A model generated the notes under the pieces. The model ran no database searches, was not told the origin of the DNA, and worked only from the letters and a program-made list of their open reading frames with translations. A DNA stretch of 64,000 bases from Fluviibacter sp048859965 (GTDB taxonomy: Bacteria > Pseudomonadota > Gammaproteobacteria > Burkholderiales > Rhodocyclaceae), in NCBI GenBank assembly GCA_048859965.1, contig JBLIZO010000037.1:1-64000 (forward strand), read 5' to 3'. Of this stretch, positions 15,477-23,818 are shown piece after piece. The position numbers and the translations under genes are program-made. Each line of letters opens with the position of its first letter. Position 1 is the first letter of the stretch.

Positions 15477-16838
15477 ATGTTCGGAAAGATCCTGATCGCC
15501 AACCGGGGCGAGATCGCCCTGCGCATCCAGCGCGCCTGTCGCCTGCTGGGTGTGAAGACCGTGGTTGTGCACTCCGAAGCGGACCGCGATGCCAAATATG
15601 TGAAGCTGGCCGACGAATCGGTCTGTATTGGCCCGGCACCGTCGAAAGACAGCTACCTGAATGTGCCGGCGATTATCTCGGCCGCCGAAGTGACCGATGC
15701 CGAAGCGATCCACCCGGGTTACGGCTTCCTCTCGGAAAACGCCGACTTCTCGGAGCGCGTGGAACAATGCGGCTTCGTGTTCATCGGCCCGACGGCAGAA
15801 ACCATTCGCCTGATGGGCGACAAGGTCTCCGCCAAAGATGCCATGAAGAAAGCCGGTGTGCCCTGTGTACCGGGTTCGGAAGGCGCCCTACCCGACGACC
15901 ACAAGGAAATCATCCGGACAGCCCGCGAGATCGGTTACCCGGTCATCATCAAGGCGGCCGGCGGCGGCGGCGGACGCGGTATGCGCGTCGTGCATACGGA
16001 AGCGGCGCTCATTAACGCCGTGCAAATGACCAAGCAGGAAGCACAGACTGCTTTTGGCAACCCGACTGTGTACATGGAAAAGTTTCTGGAGAACCCACGT
16101 CACGTGGAAATCCAGATTCTGGCCGACACCTTCGGTAACGCGATTTATCTGGGCGAGCGCGACTGCTCGATGCAGCGCCGCCACCAGAAAGTCATCGAAG
16201 AAGCGCCGGCACCGGGCATTCCGGAAAGGTTGATCGCCAAGATTGGCGAGCGCTGCGCTGATGCCTGCCGCAAGATCGGTTATCGCGGCGCGGGTACGTT
16301 CGAGTTTCTGTATGAGAATGGCGAGTTCTATTTCATCGAAATGAACACGCGTGTACAGGTCGAACACCCGGTCACCGAAATGATTACCGGTATCGATATT
16401 GTGCAGGAACAGATTCGCATTGCGGCAGGCGAAAAACTGCGTTACCGCCAGAAGGACATCGAGTTTCGCGGCCACGCCATCGAGTGTCGCATTAACGCGG
16501 AAGACCCGTACACGTTTGTCCCGTCACCGGGCACGATCAACGCCTGGCATACGCCGGGTGGCCCCGGTATCCGCGTCGATTCGCATGTATACGCCGGTTA
16601 CAAGGTGCCCCCGCACTATGACTCAATGATCGGCAAGCTCATCGCCTACGGCGAGACGCGCGATCAGGCCATCCGCAAAATGCGCATCGCATTATCGGAA
16701 ATGCTGGTCGAAGGCATCAAGACCAATATTCCGTTGCACCACGAGCTGATGCGCGACAAGGGATTCGTCGACGGCGGCGCCAGCATTCACTACCTGGAAG
16801 AAATGCTGGCCGAGAAAAAAGAAGTCGGGCGTCAGTAA
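15477..16838 (+). CDS. accC: Acetyl-CoA carboxylase biotin carboxylase subunit
   Basis: A 453-residue ATP-grasp enzyme that carboxylates the biotin on AccB. It opens MFGKILIANRGEIALRI. The glycine-rich ATP loop KAAGGGGGRGMRVV, the YMEKFLENPRHVEIQ stretch and the EMNTRVQVEHPVTEM catalytic segment are intact, as is the C-terminal GMLIEGIKTN-like segment (MLVEGIKTNIPLHH). The length is normal. Its stop codon is directly followed by the GTG start of prmA, so the two are tightly coupled. Confidence 0.98.
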   Translation: MFGKILIANRGEIALRIQRACRLLGVKTVVVHSEADRDAKYVKLADESVCIGPAPSKDSYLNVPAIISAAEVTDAEAIHPGYGFLSENADFSERVEQCGFVFIGPTAETIRLMGDKVSAKDAMKKAGVPCVPGSEGALPDDHKEIIRTAREIGYPVIIKAAGGGGGRGMRVVHTEAALINAVQMTKQEAQTAFGNPTVYMEKFLENPRHVEIQILADTFGNAIYLGERDCSMQRRHQKVIEEAPAPGIPERLIAKIGERCADACRKIGYRGAGTFEFLYENGEFYFIEMNTRVQVEHPVTEMITGIDIVQEQIRIAAGEKLRYRQKDIEFRGHAIECRINAEDPYTFVPSPGTINAWHTPGGPGIRVDSHVYAGYKVPPHYDSMIGKLIAYGETRDQAIRKMRIALSEMLVEGIKTNIPLHHELMRDKGFVDGGASIHYLEEMLAEKKEVGRQ

Positions 16839-17744
16839 GTGGCCTGGGTTAATGCCCGCATCATTGCGGACGCCCAACAGGCCGAGGCACTCGGCGATGC
16901 CCTGATGGAAGCCGGCGCCCTGTCGGTCACCGTCGAGGATGCCGATGCCGGCACGCCCGCCGAAACGCCGCAATACGGCGAGCCCGGCATGGAGACGCAC
17001 ACTGTCTGGGCACGCTCCATACTGTCCGCACTGTTCGATGCGGCCGAGCCTGTGCGGAACATCGTCGCAGACTGCGCCGCCGAACTTGGCATCACGGCCG
17101 AATTGGCGGTTGAGGATGTCCCCGAAACCGATTGGGTACGCGCCACGCAAGCGCAGTTTGAACCGATCCCTATCGCCGGCCCGCTATGGATCGTACCCAG
17201 CTGGCATACCCCGCCAGATAGTAGTGCGGCGGCGATCAACCTGGTGCTTGATCCCGGTCTCGCTTTTGGCACGGGCAGCCACCCAACCACCCGCATGTGC
17301 CTGCAATGGCTGGTCCGCGAACGCCCTGCCGGTTCTGTACTCGATTACGGTTGCGGCTCCGGTATTCTGGCGATAGCCGCCGCCAAGCTGGGCGCCCGTG
17401 AGGTCGTCGGTGTGGATATCGACCCGCAGGCAGTGCGTTCGGCGCACGACAATGCCGAAGCCAATTCGGTAACCGCCGCGTTCTTTGACGCCAGCAAGCA
17501 GTTACCCGCACCCTACGACACGCAAACCTACGATGTGGTGCTGGCCAATATTCTGGCCAACCCACTGCGCGTACTTGCCCCGGCGCTGGCCGCACGACTG
17601 AAACCGGGCGGCGCTCTGGTGCTGGCCGGTCTACTCGCCGAACAGGCGGAAGAGCTCATCGACATCTACAAACCCTGGCTGGCCATGCATGTTGCCGACA
17701 CCCAGGAAGGCTGGAGTCTGCTGGTCGGCACCTTACCGCAATAA
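16839..17744 (+). CDS. prmA: Ribosomal protein L11 methyltransferase
   Basis: A 301-residue SAM-dependent methyltransferase that trimethylates ribosomal protein L11. An N-terminal ferredoxin-like L11-recognition domain (about residues 1-110) precedes LDPGLAFGTGSHPTTRMCLQWL, then motif I VLDYGCGSGILAIAAAKLGA and NILANPL, all typical. The GTG at 16839 abuts the accC stop (TAAGTG), and MAWVNARII aligns with the family N-terminus, which supports this start. In many relatives a DUF3426 gene follows; here a PfkB kinase gene does. Confidence 0.96.
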   Translation: MAWVNARIIADAQQAEALGDALMEAGALSVTVEDADAGTPAETPQYGEPGMETHTVWARSILSALFDAAEPVRNIVADCAAELGITAELAVEDVPETDWVRATQAQFEPIPIAGPLWIVPSWHTPPDSSAAAINLVLDPGLAFGTGSHPTTRMCLQWLVRERPAGSVLDYGCGSGILAIAAAKLGAREVVGVDIDPQAVRSAHDNAEANSVTAAFFDASKQLPAPYDTQTYDVVLANILANPLRVLAPALAARLKPGGALVLAGLLAEQAEELIDIYKPWLAMHVADTQEGWSLLVGTLPQ

Positions 17745-17783
17745 ATCTCCCGAATCACTCACTTTCACCGAACGATCATCAAC

Positions 17784-18722
17784 ATGAGCAAAAAAACACT
17801 GATCTGCGGCTCGCTGGCCTTCGACAACATCATGGTGTTCAACGGCCGTTTCCGTGAGCAGATTCTGCCGGAGCAGATCCATATTCTGAACGTGGCCTTC
17901 CTGGTGCCCGAAATGCGTCGCGAATTCGGCGGCTGCGCCGGTAATATTGCCTATGCGCTGCATAGCCTGGGTGGCGACGCCGAAATCATGGCAACGGTGG
18001 GCGAAGATGGCATCCCCTATCTGGATCGCCTTGATGCGCAGGGCCTGTCGCGCAAATATGTGCGCAAAGTACCGGGCACCTTCACGGCACAAGCCTTCAT
18101 CACCACCGATCTGGATGACAACCAGATCACAGCCTTTCACCCGGGCGCCATGGGCCAAGCGCACCTCAATGAGGTCGCACACGCCGACAACATCGGCCTG
18201 GGTATCGTCGCACCGGACGGCCGCGACGCCATGATCGAACACGCCCGCCAGTTCGCCGCGGCCAATATCCCGTTCATTTTTGATCCGGGCCAGGGCCTGC
18301 CCATGTTTGACGGCAACGACCTGCAGCAGTTTCTGTCGCTCGCCACCTATGCCTGCGTCAATGACTACGAAGCCCAGTTGCTCTGCGAGCGCACCAACCA
18401 GACGCTGGAGCAACTCGCCGAAAACGTGGCGGCGCTGATCGTTACGCGCGGTGGCGAAGGTGCCTGGATTTTCACAGGCGGCAAACGTATCGATATCGAA
18501 ACCGTGCAACCGGAAGCCATCATCGACCCCACCGGTTGCGGTGACGCCTTCCGTGGCGGCCTGCTCTACGGTCTGGCTCATGGATACGACTGGCAGAAGG
18601 CCGGGCGCCTGGCCTCTCTGATGGGTTCGATCAAAATTGCCCATGCCGGCCCGCAGAATTACGCCGTGAACTTCGCCCAGGTCGCGCAACGCTTTGAGGC
18701 TGCCTTCGGCGAACCGCTCTAA
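17784..18722 (+). CDS. PfkB-family carbohydrate/adenosine kinase
   Basis: A 312-residue ribokinase-superfamily enzyme. The N-terminal PfkB signature is EFGGCAGNIAYALHSLGGDA, and the C-terminal one is DPTGCGDAFRGGLLYGL, whose second Asp (GCGDAF) is the catalytic base. The insert MVFNGRFREQILPEQIHIL near the start resembles the adenosine-kinase-like group found after prmA in Betaproteobacteria. The substrate (adenosine or another ribosyl compound) is not provable from sequence. The gene is 12 bases upstream of the acyltransferase. Confidence 0.88.
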   Translation: MSKKTLICGSLAFDNIMVFNGRFREQILPEQIHILNVAFLVPEMRREFGGCAGNIAYALHSLGGDAEIMATVGEDGIPYLDRLDAQGLSRKYVRKVPGTFTAQAFITTDLDDNQITAFHPGAMGQAHLNEVAHADNIGLGIVAPDGRDAMIEHARQFAAANIPFIFDPGQGLPMFDGNDLQQFLSLATYACVNDYEAQLLCERTNQTLEQLAENVAALIVTRGGEGAWIFTGGKRIDIETVQPEAIIDPTGCGDAFRGGLLYGLAHGYDWQKAGRLASLMGSIKIAHAGPQNYAVNFAQVAQRFEAAFGEPL

Positions 18723-18734
18723 GTCTCAAGCCGC

Positions 18735-19493
18735 ATGATGCCCGCCCCGATGCCGACGCACCTGCGCTTCGTGCGCGGTACGCGGGTTATTTTGCATCTG
18801 CTTGGTGGCCTGCTCTGGGTTTTGGCTGCCTTTCCTTTCCTCTCGGTAGCGCGCCGCCGTGAAGTACGCACGCGTTGGTCGCGCCAGCTCCTGCGCTATT
18901 TCGGTTTTACACTGCAAATCGAGGGCACGCTGCCGGAACAGGTCGGCCTGATCGCCGCCAACCACGTCAGCTGGATCGACATCTTCGCGGTCAATGCGCT
19001 GACATCCGTTGCCTTTGTCTCCAAGGATGACGTCGTGCACTGGCCGATCATCGGTACGCTGGCCCGCCATAACGAAACCATTTTCCTGCAACGTGGCAGC
19101 CGGGGGCACGCGCACACCATCGGGCGCGACATGGCGCAGCGTCTGGCGTCGGGGAACTGGCTTGCGGTTTTTCCGGAGGGCACGACGACCGACGGCACAC
19201 ATCTGCACCCCTTCCACGCAGCGCTCCTGCAGCCGGCCATCGATGCCGACGTAGCGGTCACACCCGTGGCACTGCGTTATGAAGATGTACAAGGTCAACC
19301 CTCACCGCTGCCGGCTTACACTGGCGACACCTCGCTCTGGGAAAGCTTTTGCGCCATCCTGTCGGCACGCCGCCTCGTGGTGCGGCTGACGATTGGCGAA
19401 CCGATCCGTATTGAAACCGACGCGGGCAATCAGGGGCGTAAACTGCTCGCTCACCGGCTACACGATGTCATCGGGCAGATGCTTTATCCCTGA
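18735..19493 (+). CDS. 1-acyl-sn-glycerol-3-phosphate acyltransferase (PlsC family)
   Basis: A 252-residue membrane-associated acyltransferase. One hydrophobic segment lies at residues ~20-40. The catalytic HX4D box is NHVSWID, the phosphate-binding block is FPEGTTTDG, and PVALRY forms block IV. It makes phosphatidic acid from lysophosphatidate or acylates a related lipid. The ATG at 18735 is used, although ATGs follow within six codons. Its stop codon overlaps the stop of the convergent glycosyltransferase gene (ten shared bases). Confidence 0.88.
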   Translation: MMPAPMPTHLRFVRGTRVILHLLGGLLWVLAAFPFLSVARRREVRTRWSRQLLRYFGFTLQIEGTLPEQVGLIAANHVSWIDIFAVNALTSVAFVSKDDVVHWPIIGTLARHNETIFLQRGSRGHAHTIGRDMAQRLASGNWLAVFPEGTTTDGTHLHPFHAALLQPAIDADVAVTPVALRYEDVQGQPSPLPAYTGDTSLWESFCAILSARRLVVRLTIGEPIRIETDAGNQGRKLLAHRLHDVIGQMLYP

Positions 19494-20278
19494 CCGCGCG
19501 AACGGCATAACTCACGCAACTTCACATATTTCATGAAGCTGTTCTGGCAGCCAATGACGATGTGCACAAAGCCGGGCAGACCGTCCCGCCAACCACCACG
19601 CAGCAACCAGAATTTGAGAAACCGCGTCAGCGGCGACAGAATGATACGCGCCAGCGGTGCCTGCTCACCGCGCGCCAGCGCGCGTTCGGCGGCCAGACTG
19701 GTGTAACGATTCTGTTTGTCCAGATAGGCCTTGATATCATCGGCACTGTAATGCAGCAGGTCGCCTTGCAGCGTACGCGGCGCCAGATCCGACACGACAT
19801 GCTCGTGCACGATGTCGTCCGACCAGCGGGCAGCATCACGCCGAAAGAGCCGCGTATTGTAGTCCGGGTAGCCTTCGCCGTGCTTGAGTGGTCGCCCCAT
19901 GAACACGTTGCAGCGGGCAAAACGGTACACGGGGTAATCCGGCAGGCCATCGCGGAAGGCGCCGCGAATACGCTGCGACAGCTCAGGCGACAAAGCTTCG
20001 TCGGCGTCCAGACAGAGCACCCAGTCATTGCGCGCCAGGCTGACGGCATGCGCTTTCTGCGGGCCGAAGCCGATCCAGGCGTGCCGTTCGAATCGTGCGC
20101 CGAATTCGGCAGCAATGGCGGCAGTTTCATCGGTACTCCCCGAATCCACCACAATGATTTCATCGGCAAAGGGCACTGATGCCAGTACATCGCGCAAGCG
20201 CGCCCCCGCATTCAGCGTAATCAGCACCAGCGACAGCGGCAGTTTCGGGGAAGAAGGCAGCAACGGTTTCTCGATCAT
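19484..20278 (-). CDS. Glycosyltransferase family 2, LPS core type (WaaE/KdtX-like)
   Basis: A 264-residue GT2 enzyme. It starts MIEKPLLP and contains SLVLITLNAGARL, VVDSGSTDET (nucleotide-binding) and the metal-binding CLDADEAL, followed by NTRLFRRDAARW and a C-terminal amphipathic segment. This matches the WaaE-like beta-1,4-glucosyltransferases that add glucose to heptose in the lipopolysaccharide inner core. It is divergent from waaC, which supports an LPS role. The start at 20278 is chosen because the family begins about ten residues before SLVLITLN; the longer open frame runs through waaC's promoter. Confidence 0.88.
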   Translation of the reverse strand: MIEKPLLPSSPKLPLSLVLITLNAGARLRDVLASVPFADEIIVVDSGSTDETAAIAAEFGARFERHAWIGFGPQKAHAVSLARNDWVLCLDADEALSPELSQRIRGAFRDGLPDYPVYRFARCNVFMGRPLKHGEGYPDYNTRLFRRDAARWSDDIVHEHVVSDLAPRTLQGDLLHYSADDIKAYLDKQNRYTSLAAERALARGEQAPLARIILSPLTRFLKFWLLRGGWRDGLPGFVHIVIGCQNSFMKYVKLRELCRSRGQG

Positions 20279-20298
20279 AAACAGGTCAGGCGGGCGGC

Positions 20299-20304
20299 TA
20301 TAAT
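20299..20304 (+). promoter_or_regulatory. Promoter -10 hexamer for waaC-waaA
   Basis: A perfect TATAAT lies in the 52-base divergent region 27 bases before the waaC ATG. No good -35 hexamer is visible at the right spacing. Confidence 0.4.
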
Positions 20305-20330
20305 AAGGCCATGACGCGAGATTATCACTA

Positions 20331-21338
20331 ATGCCGCCCGAGCTCTCCGAGCCCCCCCGTTTTCTGTTGATGAAGACGTCGTCGCTAGGCGATGTCTTGC
20401 ACAATCTCGCCGTGGTGAGCGACCTGCGCCGTATCTTTCCCGGTGCTTTGATTGATTGGTGCGTGGAAGCGCCCTTCGCGGAAATCCCCGCCTGGCATAC
20501 CGGCGTGCACCGGGTGATTCCGGTCGCCATTCGTCGCTGGCGCAAATCGCTATGCAATCGCAAGACCTGGTCGGAAATCAGCCGCGCGCTCGGCGCGCTA
20601 CGCACGGAACATTACGACGCAATCATCGATACGCAGGGGCTGGTGCGCAGCGTGTTGCTGGCGCAACTGGCGCATGGCCCTGTCTACGGCCAGAACCGCC
20701 ACGAGGCACGCGAGGCGCTGTCTGGCTTACTGCTCACGCATCCGTTACCGGTGCCGTATGCCCTGCACGCCGTCGAGCGTTACCGCACGATTGCGGCAAC
20801 GGCGCTCGGCTATGTGGATCGTTTACCCGAACTGCCGCTGGACTTTGGCCTGGGCGACCGTTTTCCGGCACAACCGGGCAATGAAGTTTTTCTATTCACC
20901 AACACCAGCCGCGACAAGAAGCTGTGGCCGGAAGACTATTGGATCACCGTTGGTCGCCAGTTACGCGACACCGGCCTCGTGCCGGTGTTGACCGCCGGCA
21001 ACGCGGTCGAAGCCGCACGCTCGCAGCGCATCGCCGAAGGGATCGCCGAAGGCGGCACAAAGATGCGCAAAGCGAGCGAAGTGCTGTACCGACCAACGCT
21101 GACGCAACTAACCGAGCGACTGTCCAAAGGGCGTCTGTGCCTGGGCGTCGATACCGGTTTCACGCACATCGCCTGCGCGCTGGAGATTCCAACCATCGCG
21201 ATCTTCACGGATACCGATCCGGCATTGGCCGGTGGTTTCGGACTTGGCCAACGCGCCACGTTCGGACACCTCGATACGATCCCACCGGTTGCCGACATCA
21301 CCGGGCAACTCCGCGCCTGGGGTTTCCTGCCGACATGA
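20331..21338 (+). CDS. waaC: Lipopolysaccharide heptosyltransferase I
   Basis: A 335-residue GT9 enzyme that adds the first heptose to Kdo2-lipid A. Typical elements are FLLMKTSSLGDVLHNLAVV at the N-terminus (with the catalytic Asp), VIDTQGL-like IIDTQGLVRSVL, the ADP-heptose site region TNTSRDKKLWPEDYW and the C-terminal CLGVDTGFTHIACAL. It is divergent from the GT2 gene and overlaps waaA by four bases (ATGA), so both are co-translated. The ribosome-binding site is weak. Confidence 0.95.
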   Translation: MPPELSEPPRFLLMKTSSLGDVLHNLAVVSDLRRIFPGALIDWCVEAPFAEIPAWHTGVHRVIPVAIRRWRKSLCNRKTWSEISRALGALRTEHYDAIIDTQGLVRSVLLAQLAHGPVYGQNRHEAREALSGLLLTHPLPVPYALHAVERYRTIAATALGYVDRLPELPLDFGLGDRFPAQPGNEVFLFTNTSRDKKLWPEDYWITVGRQLRDTGLVPVLTAGNAVEAARSQRIAEGIAEGGTKMRKASEVLYRPTLTQLTERLSKGRLCLGVDTGFTHIACALEIPTIAIFTDTDPALAGGFGLGQRATFGHLDTIPPVADITGQLRAWGFLPT

Positions 21339-22636
21339 CTGCTGTCGCACCGAACACCGCACCCTGGTTTTACCGCCTGCTGCTGACGCTGATGGTACCC
21401 TTCGCACTACTACGCCTGTGGTGGCGTGGTCGCAAACAGCCAGGCTACCGACAACATATCAGTGAACGCTTCGGCTTCGTCAATGTGCCGCATGGCCGCC
21501 CGATTCTCTGGTTGCATGCTGTCTCCGTGGGTGAAACGCGCGCGGCCGAGCCACTCGTTCACGCGCTGCTGGAACACTATCCGCAACACCGTATCCTGCT
21601 GACCCACATGACACCGACCGGTCGGGAAACCAGTACGAACCTCTACAAAGACCCGCGCATCCTGATCGCCTATGTGCCCTATGACCTGACCGGTGCGGTC
21701 GATCGTTTTCTGCGACGCGCACGCCCGGCACTCGGTCTGCTCATGGAAACCGAAATCTGGCCGAATCTGATTCTGCGCAGCCGTTATCATCGCGTACCGG
21801 TCATGCTGATCAACGCGCGGCTCTCCGAACGGTCAGCCAGACGCTATAGCCGCTTCGCATCCCACATCCGCCCCGTACTCGCTGCACTGCATGCAACAGG
21901 CGCCCAAACGCCGGCCGATGCCGAACGTTTGGCAGCACTGGGCGCCAATCCGGTCAGCGTGACGGGTAATCTCAAGTTCGATGTGCGCATCAATCCCATG
22001 CTGCAGGCGCAGGGGCGCGACTGGCGCAGCAGAGTGCCGGAAGACCGCCCGGTATGGCTTGCGGCCAGTACGCGCGAAGGCGAGGAAGCGATCATTCTCG
22101 CCGCGCATCGTGCCCTCTGTGCCCGTCACCCGGCATTGAACCCGCTGCTGATACTCGTGCCACGCCACCCGCAACGCTTCGACGCTGTGGCGGCACTGGC
22201 CCAACGCGAGGGCTTTGCCCTGCGACCGCGCAGCGAATCGCCCCCTGACGCAACAACGCAAGTCTGGTTAGGTGATTCGATGGGCGAGATGGTCGCCTAC
22301 TACAGCATGGCCGATGTCGCCGTCATTGGTGGCAGCCTTTTGCCATTCGGCGGCCAGAATCTGATCGAGGCGGCCGCTTGTGGCGCGCCGCTCATCATCG
22401 GCCCGCACACCTACAATTTCCAGGCTGCCGCCGAACTCGCGGAAAACACCGGCGCCGCGCGACGCCTGACCGATGTCACCCCCGAAAAACTCGCCGATGC
22501 GGTTGCCGACCTACTGACCAACGCGACCTATCGGACAGCGGTGCAGTCCGCCACCGAGCGATTTGTGAGCAGTGCCACAGGCGCCACCGCGCGCACTGTC
22601 AACCTCATCGCTCAAACTCTGCAACGCGACCACTGA
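21335..22636 (+). CDS. waaA: 3-deoxy-D-manno-octulosonic acid (Kdo) transferase
   Basis: A 433-residue GT30 enzyme that adds Kdo to lipid A precursor. An N-terminal membrane anchor (residues ~12-30) precedes RPILWLHAVSVGETRAAEPLV, with the catalytic Glu of the GE motif. LLTHMTPTGRET, LMETEIWPNLI, VTGNLKFD and the FGGQNLIEAAACGAP nucleotide-binding segment follow. The ATG at 21335 overlaps the waaC stop. A hairpin terminator follows the stop. Confidence 0.96.
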   Translation: MTAVAPNTAPWFYRLLLTLMVPFALLRLWWRGRKQPGYRQHISERFGFVNVPHGRPILWLHAVSVGETRAAEPLVHALLEHYPQHRILLTHMTPTGRETSTNLYKDPRILIAYVPYDLTGAVDRFLRRARPALGLLMETEIWPNLILRSRYHRVPVMLINARLSERSARRYSRFASHIRPVLAALHATGAQTPADAERLAALGANPVSVTGNLKFDVRINPMLQAQGRDWRSRVPEDRPVWLAASTREGEEAIILAAHRALCARHPALNPLLILVPRHPQRFDAVAALAQREGFALRPRSESPPDATTQVWLGDSMGEMVAYYSMADVAVIGGSLLPFGGQNLIEAAACGAPLIIGPHTYNFQAAAELAENTGAARRLTDVTPEKLADAVADLLTNATYRTAVQSATERFVSSATGATARTVNLIAQTLQRDH

Positions 22637-22648
22637 CAGCACGATGCA

Positions 22649-22674
22649 AAAAGCCCGCCGAAGCGGGCTTTTGA
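22649..22674. terminator. Bidirectional terminator between waaA and the Pcm-like gene
   Basis: AAAAGCCCGC (22649-22658) pairs with GCGGGCTTTT (22663-22672) around a CGAA loop. T-runs on both strands suit both convergent genes. Confidence 0.88.
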
Positions 22675-22704
22675 ACGAAGCCGCTTACCCCAGCCAGCTA
22701 CGCG

Positions 22705-23358
22705 TCAAAGCGCAAACTCGCTGACGCGCTGTGCATTCTCCAACGGCGGCACATAGGTCTCGAACAGTGTCTCGTGCGAATAGGTACCGGGGCCGGTGCA
22801 GTGGATGCGCACCACGTCCATGACCGGGCCGGTGCCCACCACCGCCATCAGACGACCACCCAGTGCCAGTTGATGCAATAACACATCAGGAACTGCCGGT
22901 ACGGAACCGGTCAGAATAATCGCATCGTACGGCTCACCGGCTTCGTAGCCCTTGAGGCCATCCCCCAGTACAAGCGTCACGTTCTCGATACCGGCTTCAT
23001 CCAGATTGGCCTTGGCCTGCGCCTGCAGCGATGGATCAATTTCCAGGCTGGTCACATGCGCGCCCTGTGATGCCAGCAACGCGGTCATGTAGCCCGAACC
23101 CGTACCGACCTCAAGGATTTGAGCGTCCGGGGCCAGCTCCAATTCCTGCAGTAAACGGGCTTCCATGCGCGGCGCCATCATGACGGCATTCGGGCTGAGC
23201 GGAATTTCAACGTCGGCAAACGCCAATGAGCGATAGTTTTGCGGCACGAATTCTTCACGGCGCACTTCAAACAGCAGGTCCAGAACATTGGGATCGAGAA
23301 CATTCCACGGACGAATCTGTTGCTCGACCATGTTGAAACGGGCTTTTTCTGTGTTCAT
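22705..23358 (-). CDS. Protein-L-isoaspartate O-methyltransferase family protein
   Basis: A 217-residue SAM-dependent methyltransferase of the PCMT family. It starts MNTEKARFNMVEQQIRPW, has the RREEFVP segment typical of this family, and SAM motif I LEVGTGSGYMTALLA. The N-terminal MVEQQIRPW version is a subgroup often found near tolC in Betaproteobacteria rather than classical Pcm, so the exact substrate (isoaspartyl residues or other) is uncertain. The start at 23358 is chosen on conservation; the extension to 23460 has no family resemblance. A DUF1289 gene lies upstream on the same strand. Confidence 0.88.
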   Translation of the reverse strand: MNTEKARFNMVEQQIRPWNVLDPNVLDLLFEVRREEFVPQNYRSLAFADVEIPLSPNAVMMAPRMEARLLQELELAPDAQILEVGTGSGYMTALLASQGAHVTSLEIDPSLQAQAKANLDEAGIENVTLVLGDGLKGYEAGEPYDAIILTGSVPAVPDVLLHQLALGGRLMAVVGTGPVMDVVRIHCTGPGTYSHETLFETYVPPLENAQRVSEFAL

Positions 23359-23456
23359 GTGCAGGTTTCCGGCGTAGAGGATTGAAGGCAACGACCGAGT
23401 GCGAATTGCCCGATTATACCTGTGCGCGCCAAGCCGGAACATTCCCGGCGGCAGGT

Positions 23457-23624
23457 TCAAGCAGGATCGCTATTATCCGGCGTCTGCGGCTCGGCCAGCG
23501 GACGGCCACAGCCCTGGCACAAGCCGGACTCAGGATCGGCCATGCAAACACCAACGCAGAGATATTCCTCCCCGTTATCGGTGGAGGAAGGCGCGGAAGA
23601 CACGTTGACTTGATTTTCGGGCAT
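23457..23624 (-). CDS. Small DUF1289-family cysteine-rich protein
   Basis: A 55-residue protein read directly from the minus strand (ATG at 23622-23624, TGA at 23457-23459). The first ~20 residues are polar and probably disordered. The core CVGVCMADPESGLCQGCGRP shows the C-x3-C-x8-C-x2-C-G-R arrangement of DUF1289, likely binding a metal ion or iron-sulfur cluster through four Cys. The usual family form is a protein of 50-90 residues with unknown role. The gene is 98 bases upstream of the Pcm-like gene on the same strand and divergent from phaC (194 bases apart). Its ribosome-binding site is weak. Confidence 0.85.
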   Translation of the reverse strand: MPENQVNVSSAPSSTDNGEEYLCVGVCMADPESGLCQGCGRPLAEPQTPDNSDPA

Positions 23625-23818
23625 GGTCGGAGTTTACCGCCCCTTCGCCAGACGCCCAAGACCCACGCACGCATCGCCGACAGCGAATCGGCCAGACCCC
23701 TTGTGCGATCGGGTCTTTACAGGCAATCTATGGCTGTCGCACCCCGTGCCTGCAGGGTCTGCCGTACTGACTGCCCTGAGCGCGCTATTTTTTTGGCTTT
23801 TAGTTTCCGGAGATCACC

